From positions 1 through 34,055 of the forward strand of contig NZ_BBCC01000047.1 in assembly GCF_001311845.1 (NCBI RefSeq): a stretch of 34,055 bases of DNA, given 5' to 3'. The notes beneath the pieces are model-generated. The model saw only the letters and a program-made list of their open reading frames with translations, had not been told where the DNA came from and ran no database searches. Made by a program: the position numbers and the translations under genes. The DNA comes from Desulfosarcina cetonica JCM 12296 (GTDB lineage: Bacteria > Desulfobacterota > Desulfobacteria > Desulfobacterales > Desulfosarcinaceae). Shown piece by piece: positions 7,766 to 17,797 of the stretch; the stretch's first letter is position 1; the number at the start of each line of letters is the position of its first letter.

Positions 7766-8655
7766 ATGAAAACATTGAACTGGCCCGAAGAGGGCGTGTG
7801 GGACGATGCTCCGGTGGACACTTGGTCAGCCCCCGGGTCGAACCGGATCCTCGATTTCCATGGCGATCCCCAGGCAGCGCAACTGGTGGTTTTCTCCGAC
7901 GGCAACCATCACATGGCCTTGATGCCGAGTCTGCGATTGTTCAAGGAACGTTTCCCCCAGGTGGGTGACATCTTCTACGCCACCACACCGCCCGGTCCGA
8001 TCCTGCGCCTGCTACGTCATGGCCGCCTGAAAATCGGCAATTTTGTTCTGTCGGCGGTTCCTCACCTTTTTGTTAGCCCGTCCCATGTATTGGACACCCT
8101 GGTCGCCGAGGGGCGAATGACGGCGCACTGGCCTTTCATGCGGAACCGGGGCATCGCCCTTTTGGTTCCCGCCGGCAACCCCAAGGGGATCAACTGGGTG
8201 GGGGATCTGGCGCGCGCGGATGTGCGCCTGTTTTTGTCCCATCCGAAAACGGAAACGGTCAGTTATCAAGGGTATGTGGCTGCCTTGAAAACCCTGGGCG
8301 CCGTGCGGCGGTTGATCTGACTTTTCTGGATGCGCCCCAGGACAGCGCCAAGATCTGTTTCGGAATGGCCATCCATCACCGCGAGGCGCCGGAAGCCGTG
8401 GCCGCCGGTCTTGCCGATGTCGCCGTGGTTTACTACCATCTGGCTTTGCGCTACGTTCGTATTTTCCCGGATGTTTTCGAAATGATTAAACTGGAAGCCC
8501 CTGCGGGCGATATGGAAAATAGCGGCACTTCGATCCATGCCGGCCTGATCGGCGACGGCGGGCAATGGGGCCGGGCCTGCCTCGATTTTCTGTTTACCCC
8601 TGAGGTGGCCGAAATTTATGCCGCCCACGGATTGGATGCCATCGCCAACCCATGA
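7766..8655 (+). CDS. Periplasmic-binding-protein-like (ModA-type fold) protein without signal peptide, joined across a one-base deletion
   Basis: The first frame (7766-8320) ends prematurely after LKTLGAV. The next frame continues VDLTFLDAPQDSAKICFGMA to 8655, giving about 296 aa, and one base is missing near 8295-8310. The sequence resembles type 2 extracellular solute-binding proteins of the molybdate/tungstate kind: LVVFSDGNHHMALMPSL at the start of the fold, LLVPAGNPKGINWVGDLAR in the middle, and the end FLFTPEVAEIYAAHGLD. There is no N-terminal leader; it starts MKTLNWPEEGVWDD. It may act in the cytoplasm as an oxyanion or cofactor sensor, or the true start may be lost. No transporter genes are adjacent. 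Confidence 0.65.
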
Positions 8656-8718
8656 AAACACGCGTGGTGCCAGTATAAAGTTTTTTACCCCAACCCGCAT
8701 CGGAAAGACGGTATCACT

Positions 8719-9456
8719 ATGTTAGCATACGGACAGCGCAGCCCCATTGGATTCAATATCCCCTTGACCCGCCTCGGCAAGATCATGCTGATGATGTACG
8801 CGGGGGTCTACGTCCTGGAACTCATCGGCGAAAAATGGCTGGGGATTCCCATTTTCGGTTGGCTGGCCCTCGGCACCCCCGGCAGTGGGGGCTTTTATCC
8901 CTGGCAACTGATCACCCACCCCTTGATCCACGATCCGGGCTCGCCCATCAGTTTTCTGCTCGACTGCCTGGTTTTCTACTTTTTTGCCGGCACCGTCGAA
9001 TCGGCCTTGGGTACGCGGGGATTTCTGCGCCTATACGTTGCTGCCGCCGTGGGGGCGGCCATCGCCGGTTTGCTCTTCAATCTTCTGGTCGGCGTGGGGA
9101 TTCCCTATGCCGGCATGATGCCCAGCCTGCTGGCCCTGATCGTCGTCTTCGGCCTGCTGCAGCCCGAAACCACCGTGCTGTTGATGTTCGTGTTGCCTAT
9201 CAAGGCCAAATACATCAGCTACGGCACCGTGATCATCACCGCATTGACCTTCCTGGCGCGCACCAATCCCTACGGCGCCTATCACCTGGGCGGGATCGCC
9301 CTGGCCTGGCTCCATTTCCGTTCACCCACTCAATGGCTGGACATCAACTGGTGGCAATGGAAATACTTCGAATTCCGGCAGCGGCGCCATCGGACCAAAT
9401 TTACCGTCATTGATGGGAAGAAGCGGGGGGATAACGACCGGCCAACCATTCACTAA
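8719..9456 (+). CDS. Rhomboid-like integral membrane protein, probably not a protease
   Basis: A 245-aa protein with about six membrane helices in the rhomboid arrangement, including LLDCLVFYFFAGTVESALGT, FLRLYVAAAVGAAIAGLLF and AYHLGGIALAWLHF. In active rhomboids the fourth helix begins GxSG. Here the aligned segment reads GMMPSLLALIVVFGLLQPE, so Met134 takes the place of the catalytic Ser. The His of the last catalytic helix (H189, in YHLGG) is kept. Without the serine it should not cleave by the usual mechanism and may be a pseudoprotease that binds or routes membrane proteins. Ser136 lies two positions further on and could only serve if the alignment is shifted. It converges with the next gene, with 4 bp between stops. 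Confidence 0.7.
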   Translation: MLAYGQRSPIGFNIPLTRLGKIMLMMYAGVYVLELIGEKWLGIPIFGWLALGTPGSGGFYPWQLITHPLIHDPGSPISFLLDCLVFYFFAGTVESALGTRGFLRLYVAAAVGAAIAGLLFNLLVGVGIPYAGMMPSLLALIVVFGLLQPETTVLLMFVLPIKAKYISYGTVIITALTFLARTNPYGAYHLGGIALAWLHFRSPTQWLDINWWQWKYFEFRQRRHRTKFTVIDGKKRGDNDRPTIH

Positions 9457-9460
9457 ACTA

Positions 9461-10749
9461 TTATTCGCCGGCCGCCCTCAGCGGATCATACCCTGTCAGC
9501 GCCAGGATACCGTAGGCCACACCGATGGTGCTCAGGTTGCCCTTGGCCGGCGTTCGGTTTTCGTGGCCGATGGCGGCATCGTCGAGGCTGGCGTAGGGCA
9601 GTCCGGCGGCATTGTTCCGGATCGTTGCCATGGCCATTATCCCGTCGATCAGCATTTCCCGTTGCCGGGTGTAATGCTGCGCCTTTTCCGTGTTTCCCCG
9701 CCGAGTAAAATCATCGGCCAACCGCAAATATGCGTTGGCCAACTGAAAGGTCCATTCCGGTGATACCAGTGGGGGCCGCTTCAGCTCAGCGCGGGCGCCG
9801 TGGTCCACGAAATCGATGCCCACCACCTGGACGGTGATCCCGTCCGGCCGGGTGTAGGCCACGCGGGACTGGCAGTGCGCCACCACGAAGCGGATCATGC
9901 CTTCCGCGGCGCCCTTTCGATGTTGTCCAGCCGGGAGAGGCCCAGGGCCGAAATGCCCCAGGCCTGTACGTCGCTGGCCACCGAATAGTCGGGCGATCGC
10001 TGGAATCCCCGGTTGAAGCGCTTGTCCACGGGATTCCAGGCCACCCGTCGCAGCCAATCCAGACACGCCTCGGCGGCTTGGCGAAAGCGTTTTCCTTTGG
10101 GCTCGCTTTGCAACTGGTGGAAAAGGGCAAAGGCGTCGATGGTGGCTTCGGTGGAGAAAACGTCGGCATAGGCGGGCATGGCCGGATCATAGCCGAAGTG
10201 CTGGTCCACGGCCGAAGCGGGGTCGCCGGACGGTCCCAGGCGGATGCCGCCGTTTTGTTGCAGCCCGCGAGCAAAATCGCCCAGCCGGGTGGCGAAGGCC
10301 AGGTAGCGGGGTTCGGCGGTCGCCTTGTACAGACGGTAGGCGGCCAAGCCCAGCCACAGGTTGGCGCCGCTACGTACCGACCAGTCCTTCCCGTCGTAGG
10401 GGGGCACGGCGCTCACCGCTTCGATGATTCCGCCCAGACGATGAGCGTGGGCCGTGGAGATGTAAAAATCGATGATCCGCCGGGCCTCGTCGGTGCGCTT
10501 CAGGGCGACCCAGGCCAGGGCGGTTACGGCGGCATCGTAGGTGAAACACCAATTCGTGAACCGTTTATCGCCCACATGGCTCAGCGGCAACCCGGAGGCC
10601 TTCCCCCGGTGGGTGGCCAGCCAGTTGGTCAGTTGTTGAAGCGTTGCCTGCCCGGTGGGTGCGGCGGCTTGGCATCCCACCGGAGCCGGCCCCAGGAAGA
10701 ATACCACACCCAGGAGCATGGCCAGCCAACGGTTCATGGCATTTCGCAT
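9461..10749 (-). CDS. Secreted alpha/alpha-toroid (six-hairpin glycosidase-like) protein, joined across a one-base deletion
   Basis: The ATG at 10749 is preceded by AAGGGAG. The leader is MRNAMNRWLAMLLGVVFFLG, followed by APVGCQAAA, so the protein is exported; the Cys might be a lipid anchor, though the lipobox is imperfect. The body has repeated helical hairpins with motifs such as ANLWLGLAAYRLYKAT, YLAFATRLGDFARGL and STEATIDAFALFHQL, as in six-hairpin glycosidase-like folds. The frame breaks at about 9906-9913 (RLDNIERA) and continues AEGMIRFVVAHCQSRVAYTR to 9461, giving about 429 aa. The substrate is unknown, and the catalytic residues cannot be assigned from the sequence alone. Confidence 0.65.
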
Positions 10750-11057
10750 CTTTTCTTCTCCCTTGTTGTTCGCTTGTCCTGCACGCCTTGCATCCGGTCC
10801 CGCCGTTATCGTTCCTCCCCCTCGGGACGCTTTCATAAGCTCATACGCGCGTCGCTCACGCCGGTCAAGCGGCAGTTGTTACCCGCTGGCCATGGCAAAC
10901 GAATCCTTACACCCGGGGAAACGGTATGGGAATTGCTAACTTTTTGCAGCGCAATAACGATCACCCCTGTCGCTGAACCCATTTTTGTGCGGGCGCGTGC
11001 CTGTGTTGCGGATCCATTCGCCCCGCATGTGAATTTAACCCTATGAGGAGCGTTGTC

Positions 11058-13138
11058 ATGGAAAAAGAATTCCCTATCTCAGCAACCGACCCAACCGGAA
11101 AACGGCTTCACGTTTCCAAAGAGCCCCATCCCTGATCGGCAAGCAGCATCTCATCGATATCCATCACCCCATGGTCGACCCCATTGCGGCCATGCGGATG
11201 AAGAAAGGAAAAATCGTCAGTGCCGAGGAGGCCATCGAGCTGATCCGGGATGATGACACCATTGTGACCGCCGGATTCGTCGGCGCCGGGTTCGCCGAGG
11301 AACTGGCCATCGCCCTCAAGGAGCGGTTCCTGAAAACCGGTCGGCCGCGGAACCTGACCCTGACCTATCCGGCGGGGCAGGGGGACGGCAAGACCAAGGG
11401 CTTGAACCATCTTGCCCTCGAAGGCCTGGTGGGAAGAATCATCTGCGGGCATACGGGACTCACGCCGGGATTGGGCAGCCTGGTCAATGAGGACAAGATC
11501 CTGGCCTACAACGTGCCCATGGGTGCCGTGACCCAACTCTATCGCGATATCGCCGCCGGCAAGCCGGGCAACCTGACCCATGTGGGCCTCGGCACGTTTA
11601 TCGATCCGCGGGAGGACGGGGGCAAGCTCAACGAGCTCACCAAATCCACCGGCGAAGATCTCATTCAGCTGATGACCGTCGACGGGCAGGATTACCTCCT
11701 CTATAAATCCTTTCCCATCCATGTGGCTTTCCTGCGCGGCACCACGGCGGATCCGGACGGCAATATCACCATGGAAAAGGAGTCCATGGTCCTCGACGCC
11801 CTGAGCATGGCCCAGGCCGCCCGCAACTCCGGCGGAGTGGTGATCGTACAGGTCGAACGGTTGGCCGACCGGGGAACGCTCAATGCCCGTGAGGTGATCA
11901 TCCCCGGCATTCTGGTGGATTGCGTGGTCGTGGCCAAGCCCGAAAACCATTGGCAGACCTTTGGTGAGCCCTACAGCGCGGCTTTCAGTTGCGAACACCG
12001 GGTGCCCATGCAGGGGGTGCCGCCGCTGCCCTTGGACGGCCGCAAGATCATCGCCCGGCGCGCCGCCTTCGAACTCAAGCCCAACAGCATCGTCAACCTG
12101 GGCATCGGCATGCCCGAAGGGGTCTCGCGGGTGGCCAATGAAGAGCGGATTCTGGAATACTGCACCCTGACGGCGGAGTCGGGCATCATCGGCGGGCTTC
12201 CCATGGGCGGGCTGGATTTCGGCGCGGGCATCAACGTCGACGCCCTGATCACGGAGAACTATCAGTTCGATTTCTACGACGGCGGCGGGCTCGACATCGC
12301 CTTTTTGGGCATGGCTGAAACCGACGCCGAGGGCAACGTCAACGTGAGCCGTTTTGGGCCGCGCTTTACCGGGCCGGGCGGTTTCATCGACATCAGCCAG
12401 AATGCCAAGACGGTCTGTTTCCTGGGGATGTTCACCGCCGGCGACTTGAACCTTTTCGTGGACGAGGGGCGGCTGCGCATCGATCACGAAGGCCGGCAGA
12501 AGAAATTTGTCCGGCAGGTGGAACAAAAAACCTTCAGCGGCACGTATGCCGCCGCACACCGGCAGCGGGTGCTGTACATCACCGAGCGCTGCGTCTTTTC
12601 CCTGTGTGACGAAGGCTTGGAACTGATCGAGATCGCTCCCGGGATCGACCTGGAGTCCCAGATCCTGGCCTTGATGGATTTCAAACCCATCATGCGTCAG
12701 CCGCCCAAGCTTATGGACGAGCGGATTTTCCGTTTCGGTCGCATGGGCATCAAGGAGGATCTGTTGACCATCCCCCTCGAAGAACGCTTTACCTATAACG
12801 CCGCCGACAACACCTTTTTCATCAACCTGGAAAATTATTACATCAAAAGCAGCGAGGATGTTCAACGGATGCGCCAAATCGTGGATGACGCACTGGCCTT
12901 TCAGGACAAAAAGGTCCATACGATCGCCAACTACGACAATTTCAATGTCTCTCCGCACTTGGTCGATGAATACGTGGAAATGGTAAAACACGCGGCCGGT
13001 TTTTATGAAAGCGTCACCCGCTACACGACCAGCACCTTTTTGCGCATGAAGCTTGGCGACGAGTTGGAGCGGCGGGGCGTGGCGCCGCACATCTACGAGA
13101 GCCGGGATGAGGCCCGCAGGGCGCTGCACGATAGATAG
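11058..13138 (+). CDS. Acyl-CoA:acetate/3-ketoacid CoA-transferase with C-terminal extension, joined across a one-base deletion
   Basis: A fused alpha/beta family I CoA-transferase, moving CoA between acyl-CoA and a free acid, probably acetate, propionate or a ketoacid. Alpha half: DDTIVTAGFVGAGFAEELAI. Beta half: LGIGMPEGVSRVANEE and LTAESGIIGGLPMGG, where the Glu of ESG is the expected CoA-ester nucleophile. The canonical protein ends near LMDERIFRFGRMGI. Here about 120 more residues follow, including KKVHTIANYDNFNVSP and ESVTRYTTSTFLRMKLG, which look like a small SpoIIAA/STAS-like alpha/beta domain. The frame from 11171 has no ribosome binding site. The ATG at 11058 follows TGAGGAG and joins it if one base is missing near 11127-11132, giving about 693 aa. 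Confidence 0.85.
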
Positions 13139-13217
13139 ATCCTAAGTTGAGCGATTGTCCGAGCTTGCCGCAGATACAAGGAAAATGGCTTTCCGCGGTG
13201 TATCAATCGGGATACAG

Positions 13218-14623
13218 TCAACCCTTGCCGTTTAGATCGATGGCGTGCTTTTTCATCTTCTTGTAGAGCAGGGTGCGGTGAATCCCCAACAGGCTGGCGG
13301 CCCGGGCCTTGTTGTTGCCCGTCTGCTTAAGGGCCTTTAGAATGGCGTTTTTCTCCGTGTCGGCCTGAAGCTGGCGCATGGCGATCGTGCCCGGATCGGC
13401 GGAACCGGCCGGCTTTTTCCGGCGCGTGAAAGCCAGATCCGCCGGTTCGATCATTTCACCGGTCATGGTCGCCATGGCCCGGTCCAGGATATTGGAAAGT
13501 TCGCGTACATTGCCCGGCCACGCGTAGCCCTGCAAGGCGTCGATAGCCGCCGGACTGAGCCCGATCTTGCGGCCGTCGGTCCGTGGGGACGCCCGCCGCA
13601 AGAGGTGCCGGGCAATGGGAACGATGTCCTCGGGGCGGGTTTTCAGGGGCGGGATCGTGAGTGAAATGACGTTGAGCCGATAGTACAGATCACGGCGGAA
13701 ACGGCCCGTTTCGATCAACCGGTCCAGGTTTTGGTTGGTGGCGGCGATGAGCCTGAAATCCGACTGGATGACCGTGTTGCCGCCAACCCGTTCGAACACT
13801 TTTCCCTCCAGGACGCGCAGCAGCTTGGGCTGCATTTCAAGGGGCAGATCGCCGATTTCGTCCAGGAAGATCGACCCCTTGTTGGCCAGTTCGAATTTGC
13901 CGGGTTTGCCGGCCGAGCGGGCACCGGTGAAAGCGCCGCGCTCGTAGCCGAAGAGTTCGGCTTCGAGGAGGTCCTTGGGAATCGCGGCGCAATTGATCTG
14001 GACGAACGGGTGGACCGACCGGGGGCTGGCGTGGTGAATGCCCTGGGCGAAAAGTTCCTTGCCCGTGCCGCTCTCACCGGCAATCAGTACCGGATAGTCG
14101 TTGGTGGCCGCCATCAGGCGTCCTGCTTCAAGTCGGTGATCGCCCGGCTGCTGCCGATGATGCTCTCCAGCGTGTAATGGGTCGAGCGCAGGCTGACCTG
14201 TTTTTCCTTGTAGCGTTTGAGCTGGGATTCCAGCGCGTGCATCCGTTTGGCCAGCTTGACCATTTCGCCCACATCCTGGAACATGACCAGGCCGAATACG
14301 GCGATTACCCGGCCTTCTCTTTTTATGGGGAACCGATAGACGACGATGTTCTGTCCGCGGATCATCTGCATGTGATTGATTTCGGGCCGTCCGGTGCGGG
14401 CGACGATATGCATGCGGCTGCTCTCCACCAGCTCGGTGCAGTGCTTGCCGATGCAGTCGGCCACGGAGACGCCCAGAAAGTCGGCATAGGCTTTGTTCAG
14501 GTGGGTGACGATGCCATTGGCATCGGTCACGATCGCCCCGTTGTGAATGCTGTCGAAAATCAGTTGAAACAGTTCCAGTTGATCCTGAATGGACTGAAGC
14601 GCTTTGGATTTAGACGCCGGCAT
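13218..14623 (-). CDS. PAS-domain sigma54-dependent transcriptional activator, joined across a one-base deletion
   Basis: The ATG at 14623 follows ACAGGAG; joined length about 468 aa. An N-terminal PAS domain (about residues 15-120; FDSIHNGAIVTDANGIVTHL, IGKHCTELVE) is followed by a short coiled region and an AAA+ domain. The AAA+ domain has Walker A GESGTGKE (183-190), the sigma54-contacting GAFTGA loop (230-235), Walker B SIFLDEIGD (about 251-259) and an arginine-finger region. The C-terminal Fis-type helix-turn-helix is NNKARAASLLGIHRTLLYKK. The frame breaks at about 14115-14130, where ITDLKQDA should read ITDLEAGRLMAATN. It is divergent from the formate dehydrogenase gene and convergent with the CoA-transferase gene. 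A 34-bp palindrome 85 bp upstream is a likely binding site. Confidence 0.9.
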
Positions 14624-14691
14624 GTCAGAACTCCTGTGGGGAGCGTGGTTGACCATGGCGAAGCTGATCCATGCCGCCGGGGTGAATGGGT

Positions 14692-14725
14692 GTATCGATT
14701 TGGCGACATGTCGCTATATTGATAC
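14692..14725. promoter_or_regulatory. 34-bp near-perfect palindrome, candidate operator or enhancer site
   Basis: The centre is the perfect 12-mer GCGACATGTCGC (14703-14714). The flanks GTATCGAT and ATTGATAC extend the symmetry to 34 bp, with three mismatched pairs, centred between 14708 and 14709. It lies between the divergent PAS/sigma54 activator (start 14623) and the formate dehydrogenase (start 14881). This is the usual place for an activator-binding site that serves both genes. Confidence 0.7.
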
Positions 14726-14778
14726 ATAATGCATGGCGCGCTGTCTACCATTTATCTCGCCCGATAATGATTCGCGGA

Positions 14779-14805
14779 TTGACAAAAGCGCTTTTTCTCT
14801 ATAGG
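14779..14805 (+). promoter_or_regulatory. Candidate sigma70-type promoter for the formate dehydrogenase gene
   Basis: TTGACA (14779-14784) is followed after 15 bp by TATAGG (14800-14805), or after 17 bp by TAGGAA. The spacing is imperfect. GG-N10-GC also occurs across this site, but the remaining bases do not match a sigma54 promoter. Confidence 0.3.
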
Positions 14806-14880
14806 AAAAAAGGCTTGATAAAACCAGTGTAATCCTCACCCACGTGCTTATATCGGACCCTTGCCAAAGGAGCCCTGCTT

Positions 14881-17643
14881 ATGGAATTGAAGAACCTGAT
14901 GGTGATCAACGGTAACGAGTTGCCCTTCGAACCGGGGGAGACCATCCTTGATGTTGCCCGCCGGGGGGATATCGATATCCCCACCCTGTGCCATCTCAAG
15001 GGGGCGACACCGACCGGTGCATGCCGGATTTGCGTGGTGGAGGTGGAAGGGGCATCCACCCTTCTGACAGCCTGTTCCACGCCGGCCACCGCCAACATGG
15101 TGGTGCGCACGGAATCCCCGCAAGTCGTGGCCGCGCGCAAGGAAATCCTGCGATTGATGCTCTCCTCGGGAAATCACAACTGTGCCATTCGTGGCCGGGA
15201 TGATGGCGATTTTACCGAGTTCCAACTGGGTGTCGAAAAGGGCGACGCCAGTGACGCCCTCTGTCCCGTATGGGGTGATTGCCGCCTCCAGGATTTGGCT
15301 TACCGCTACCAGGTGACCGGTGAAGGCTCAAGGGTACGCCGACCAAGTTTCCCATGGAGACCGTCAATCCCTTCATCGTGCGTGATTTTTCCCGCTGTAT
15401 CCTTTGCGGTCGCTGTGTTCAGGCTTGCAACGAGGTGCAGGTGAACAATGCGATCCGTTTCGGCTACCGCGGCGCCAGCGCCAAGATCATCGCCGCCGGT
15501 GATCGTCCGCTGAAAGACTCGGATTGCGTGTTTTGCGGCGAGTGCGTGCAGGCCTGTCCGGTGGGGGCCCTGGTGGAGAAGGACGTTCGCTACCAGGTGC
15601 GCCCCTGGGAAACCGAAAAGGTCCGTACCACCTGCAGTTACTGCGGCGTGGGCTGTCAGATCAACTTGCATGTGCGCGACAACCAGGTGGTCAAGGTCAG
15701 CGGCGTGGACGAGGCGCCCAACCACGGCAGCCTGTGCGTCAAGGGACGCTTTGGCTACAATTTCATCGGCAGCCCCGAGCGCCTGACCGATCCCCTGATC
15801 AAGGAGAACGGCGAGTTCCGCAAGGCCAGTTGGGACGAAGCCCTCGATCTGGTGGCCCAGCGGCTCAAAACCATCCGCGACACCCATGGCGGCGGCAGCA
15901 TCGGCGTGCTCACCTCGGCGCGCGTCACCAACGAGGAGAACTACATCGCCCATAAATTTACCCGGGCGGTGCTGAAAACGAACAATATCGACCATTGCGC
16001 CCGACTTTGACACAGCTCCACAGTGGCCGGTCTGGCCGCAGCATTCGGAAGTGGCGCGATGACCAACACCATCGCCGATATCGAGGAAGCCGATGTGATC
16101 TTGTTGGCGGGCTCCAACACCACCGAGAACCATCCCGTGCTTTCTACTTTTCTCAAACGTGCGGTCACCCGCCGGGGGGCCAAACTCATCGTCGTGGATC
16201 CGCGACGTATCAAGATGACCGAGTTCGCCGAGCACTGGATCCGGCCCAACCTGGGCACGGACGTGGCCTGGATCAACGGCATGATGCACGTGATCATCAA
16301 GGAAGGCCTCCACGATAAAACATTCGTGGAAGCGCGCACCGAGAATTTCGAGGCCATGAAAGCCGTCGTGGAGAAGTACTCGCCGGCCTACGTGGAGTCG
16401 ATTACCGGTATTCCCGCCGATCAACTGGTCGCGGCGGCGCGGCTCTACGCCAAGGCACCGGCCGGCAGTATTGTCTACTGCATGGGCATCACCCAGCACA
16501 CCACCGGCACGGACAACGTCAAATCCCTGGCCAATCTGGCCATGCTGTGCGGCAACATGGGCATCCGCGGCGGCGGGGTGAATCCCCTGCGCGGCCAGAA
16601 CAACGTCCAGCGCCTGCGACATGGGCGGCCTGCCCAACGTGCTCACCGGCTACCAGCCGGTAAACAATCTCGATGCCATCAAACGCATGGAGGCCGCCTG
16701 GAACGTGACCGGTCTTCCCACCACACCGGGCCTCAAGGTTACCGACATGGTACCCAAGGCCGGGACCGGTGAGATCAAGGCCATGTATATTATCGGCGAG
16801 AATCCGCTGGTCTCCGATCCCGACCTGAACCACGCCGCGCACTGTTTCGAGCATCTCGATTTTCTCGTGGTGCAGGACATTTTCCTCACCGAAACCGCCC
16901 GCATGGCCGACGTGGTGTTGCCCTCCAAGTGTTTTGCCGAAAAGGACGGCACCTTCTCCAATACCGAACGGCGTGTGCAGCGTGTCCGCCAGGCGGTCAA
17001 TCCGCCGGGGCTGTCCAAGGACGACTGGCAGATCACCTGCGAGATCGGCAGCCGCATGGGCTACGCCATGACCTACCCGGACAGCGAGGCTGTTTTTACC
17101 GAACTGGCCAGCCTGACGCCCTCCTACGCGGGGATCAGCTATGCGCGTATCGCCAACGAGGGCATCCACTGGCCGTGTCCCACGCCGGAACACCCCGGCA
17201 CGCCGATCCTGCACGGGGCCCAGTTCACCCGGGGTAAGGGCTTGTTCCACGCCATCGACTGGATCGCACCGGCCGAGCAGGCCGACGACGATTACCCGCT
17301 TTACCTGACCACGGGTCGCGTGCTCTACCACTACCACACCGGCACCATGACCATGAAATCCGACGGTCTCAACGAACGCTCGCCGGAGTCCTTTGTGGAG
17401 ATCACCCAGGGCGATGCCGTCGGCCTGGGAATCGCCGATGGCGATCAGGTGACCATCGCTTCCCGGCGCGGCGAAATCTGCGCCCGGGTGCATGTATCAC
17501 CCAAGGCCGTGGACGGGACGGTGTTCATTCCCTTCCATTTTGCCAAGGCGGCTGCCAACAGGCTGACCAACGCCGCGCTGGATCCCGTCTCCGGGATTCC
17601 GGAATTCAAGGTGTGCGCCGTGAAGGTCTCCAAGGCCGCCTGA
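14881..17643 (+). CDS. fdhA: Selenocysteine-containing formate dehydrogenase, catalytic subunit (joined, two frame breaks plus in-frame TGA)
   Basis: A cytoplasmic formate dehydrogenase or CO2 reductase of about 921 aa; no export signal is present. N-terminal [2Fe-2S] domain with C37, C48, C51 and C65. Next is a His/Cys cluster region (NHNC ... LCPVWGDC), then two [4Fe-4S] motifs ([26 protein letters not shown]). The Mo/W-bisPGD domain begins with its own cluster (CSYCGVGC). The active site reads [19 protein letters not shown] at 16008-16010 is in frame on both sides and matches the Sec position (about U377) of known enzymes. The C-terminal cofactor domain includes [14 protein letters not shown]. 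Two breaks need repair: one base near 15325-15335 (SRVTPTKFP), and probably two near 16606-16612 ([13 protein letters not shown]). No NAD- or ferredoxin-reducing beta subunit is adjacent. It starts after AAAGGAG. Confidence 0.93.
16008..16037 (+). promoter_or_regulatory. UGA selenocysteine codon and SECIS element of the formate dehydrogenase gene
   Basis: TGA at 16008-16010 is followed, 18 nt later, by the loop GGTCT (16029-16033) closed by GGCC/GGCC. Loop sequence and spacing equal those I recall for E. coli fdhF, where GGUCU binds SelB. Confidence 0.85.
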
Positions 17644-17673
17644 TAAGGCGTTTTTCTTAGCAAGCAATAACGA

Positions 17674-17702
17674 ACGGGCGGGGATTTCCCCGCCCGTTTT
17701 TT
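17674..17702 (+). terminator. Intrinsic terminator after formate dehydrogenase
   Basis: ACGGGCGGGG (17674-17683) and CCCCGCCCGT (17688-17697) form a 10-bp stem with a 4-nt loop, followed by a run of T. Confidence 0.9.
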
Positions 17703-17760
17703 GTTTGCCCGGCATGGCGGGCAAACAAAAAAGCCCAGCGGATCAACCACCGGGCTTTTT
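17703..17760. terminator. Second hairpin and bidirectional terminator
   Basis: GTTTGCCCG/CGGGCAAAC (17703-17726) is followed by a second stem with A-rich and T-rich flanks: AAAAAAGCCC near 17727-17735 and GGGCTTTTT at 17752-17760. The latter can stop transcripts from both the formate dehydrogenase (rightward) and the dihaem protein gene (leftward). Confidence 0.75.
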
Positions 17761-17797
17761 GCATTAAAACGGCTGCTCTATTTGAAAAAGAAAATCG

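Noticed and set aside
11108..13129. 673-codon leftward frame opposite the CoA-transferase
   Set aside because: Shadow frame caused by high GC; the rightward frame has clear CoA-transferase motifs.
13199..13215. Second site for the PAS/sigma54 activator (GTATCAATCGGGATAC)
   Set aside because: Shares only a short half-site with the 34-bp palindrome and lies between two convergent gene ends, where regulation is unlikely.
14774..14792. Sigma54 promoter (GG-N10-GC) for formate dehydrogenase
   Set aside because: Only the invariant GG and GC match; the surrounding bases differ from TGGCAC and TTGC.
15306..16646. 446-codon leftward frame opposite formate dehydrogenase
   Set aside because: Shadow; the rightward protein has all the expected cofactor motifs.
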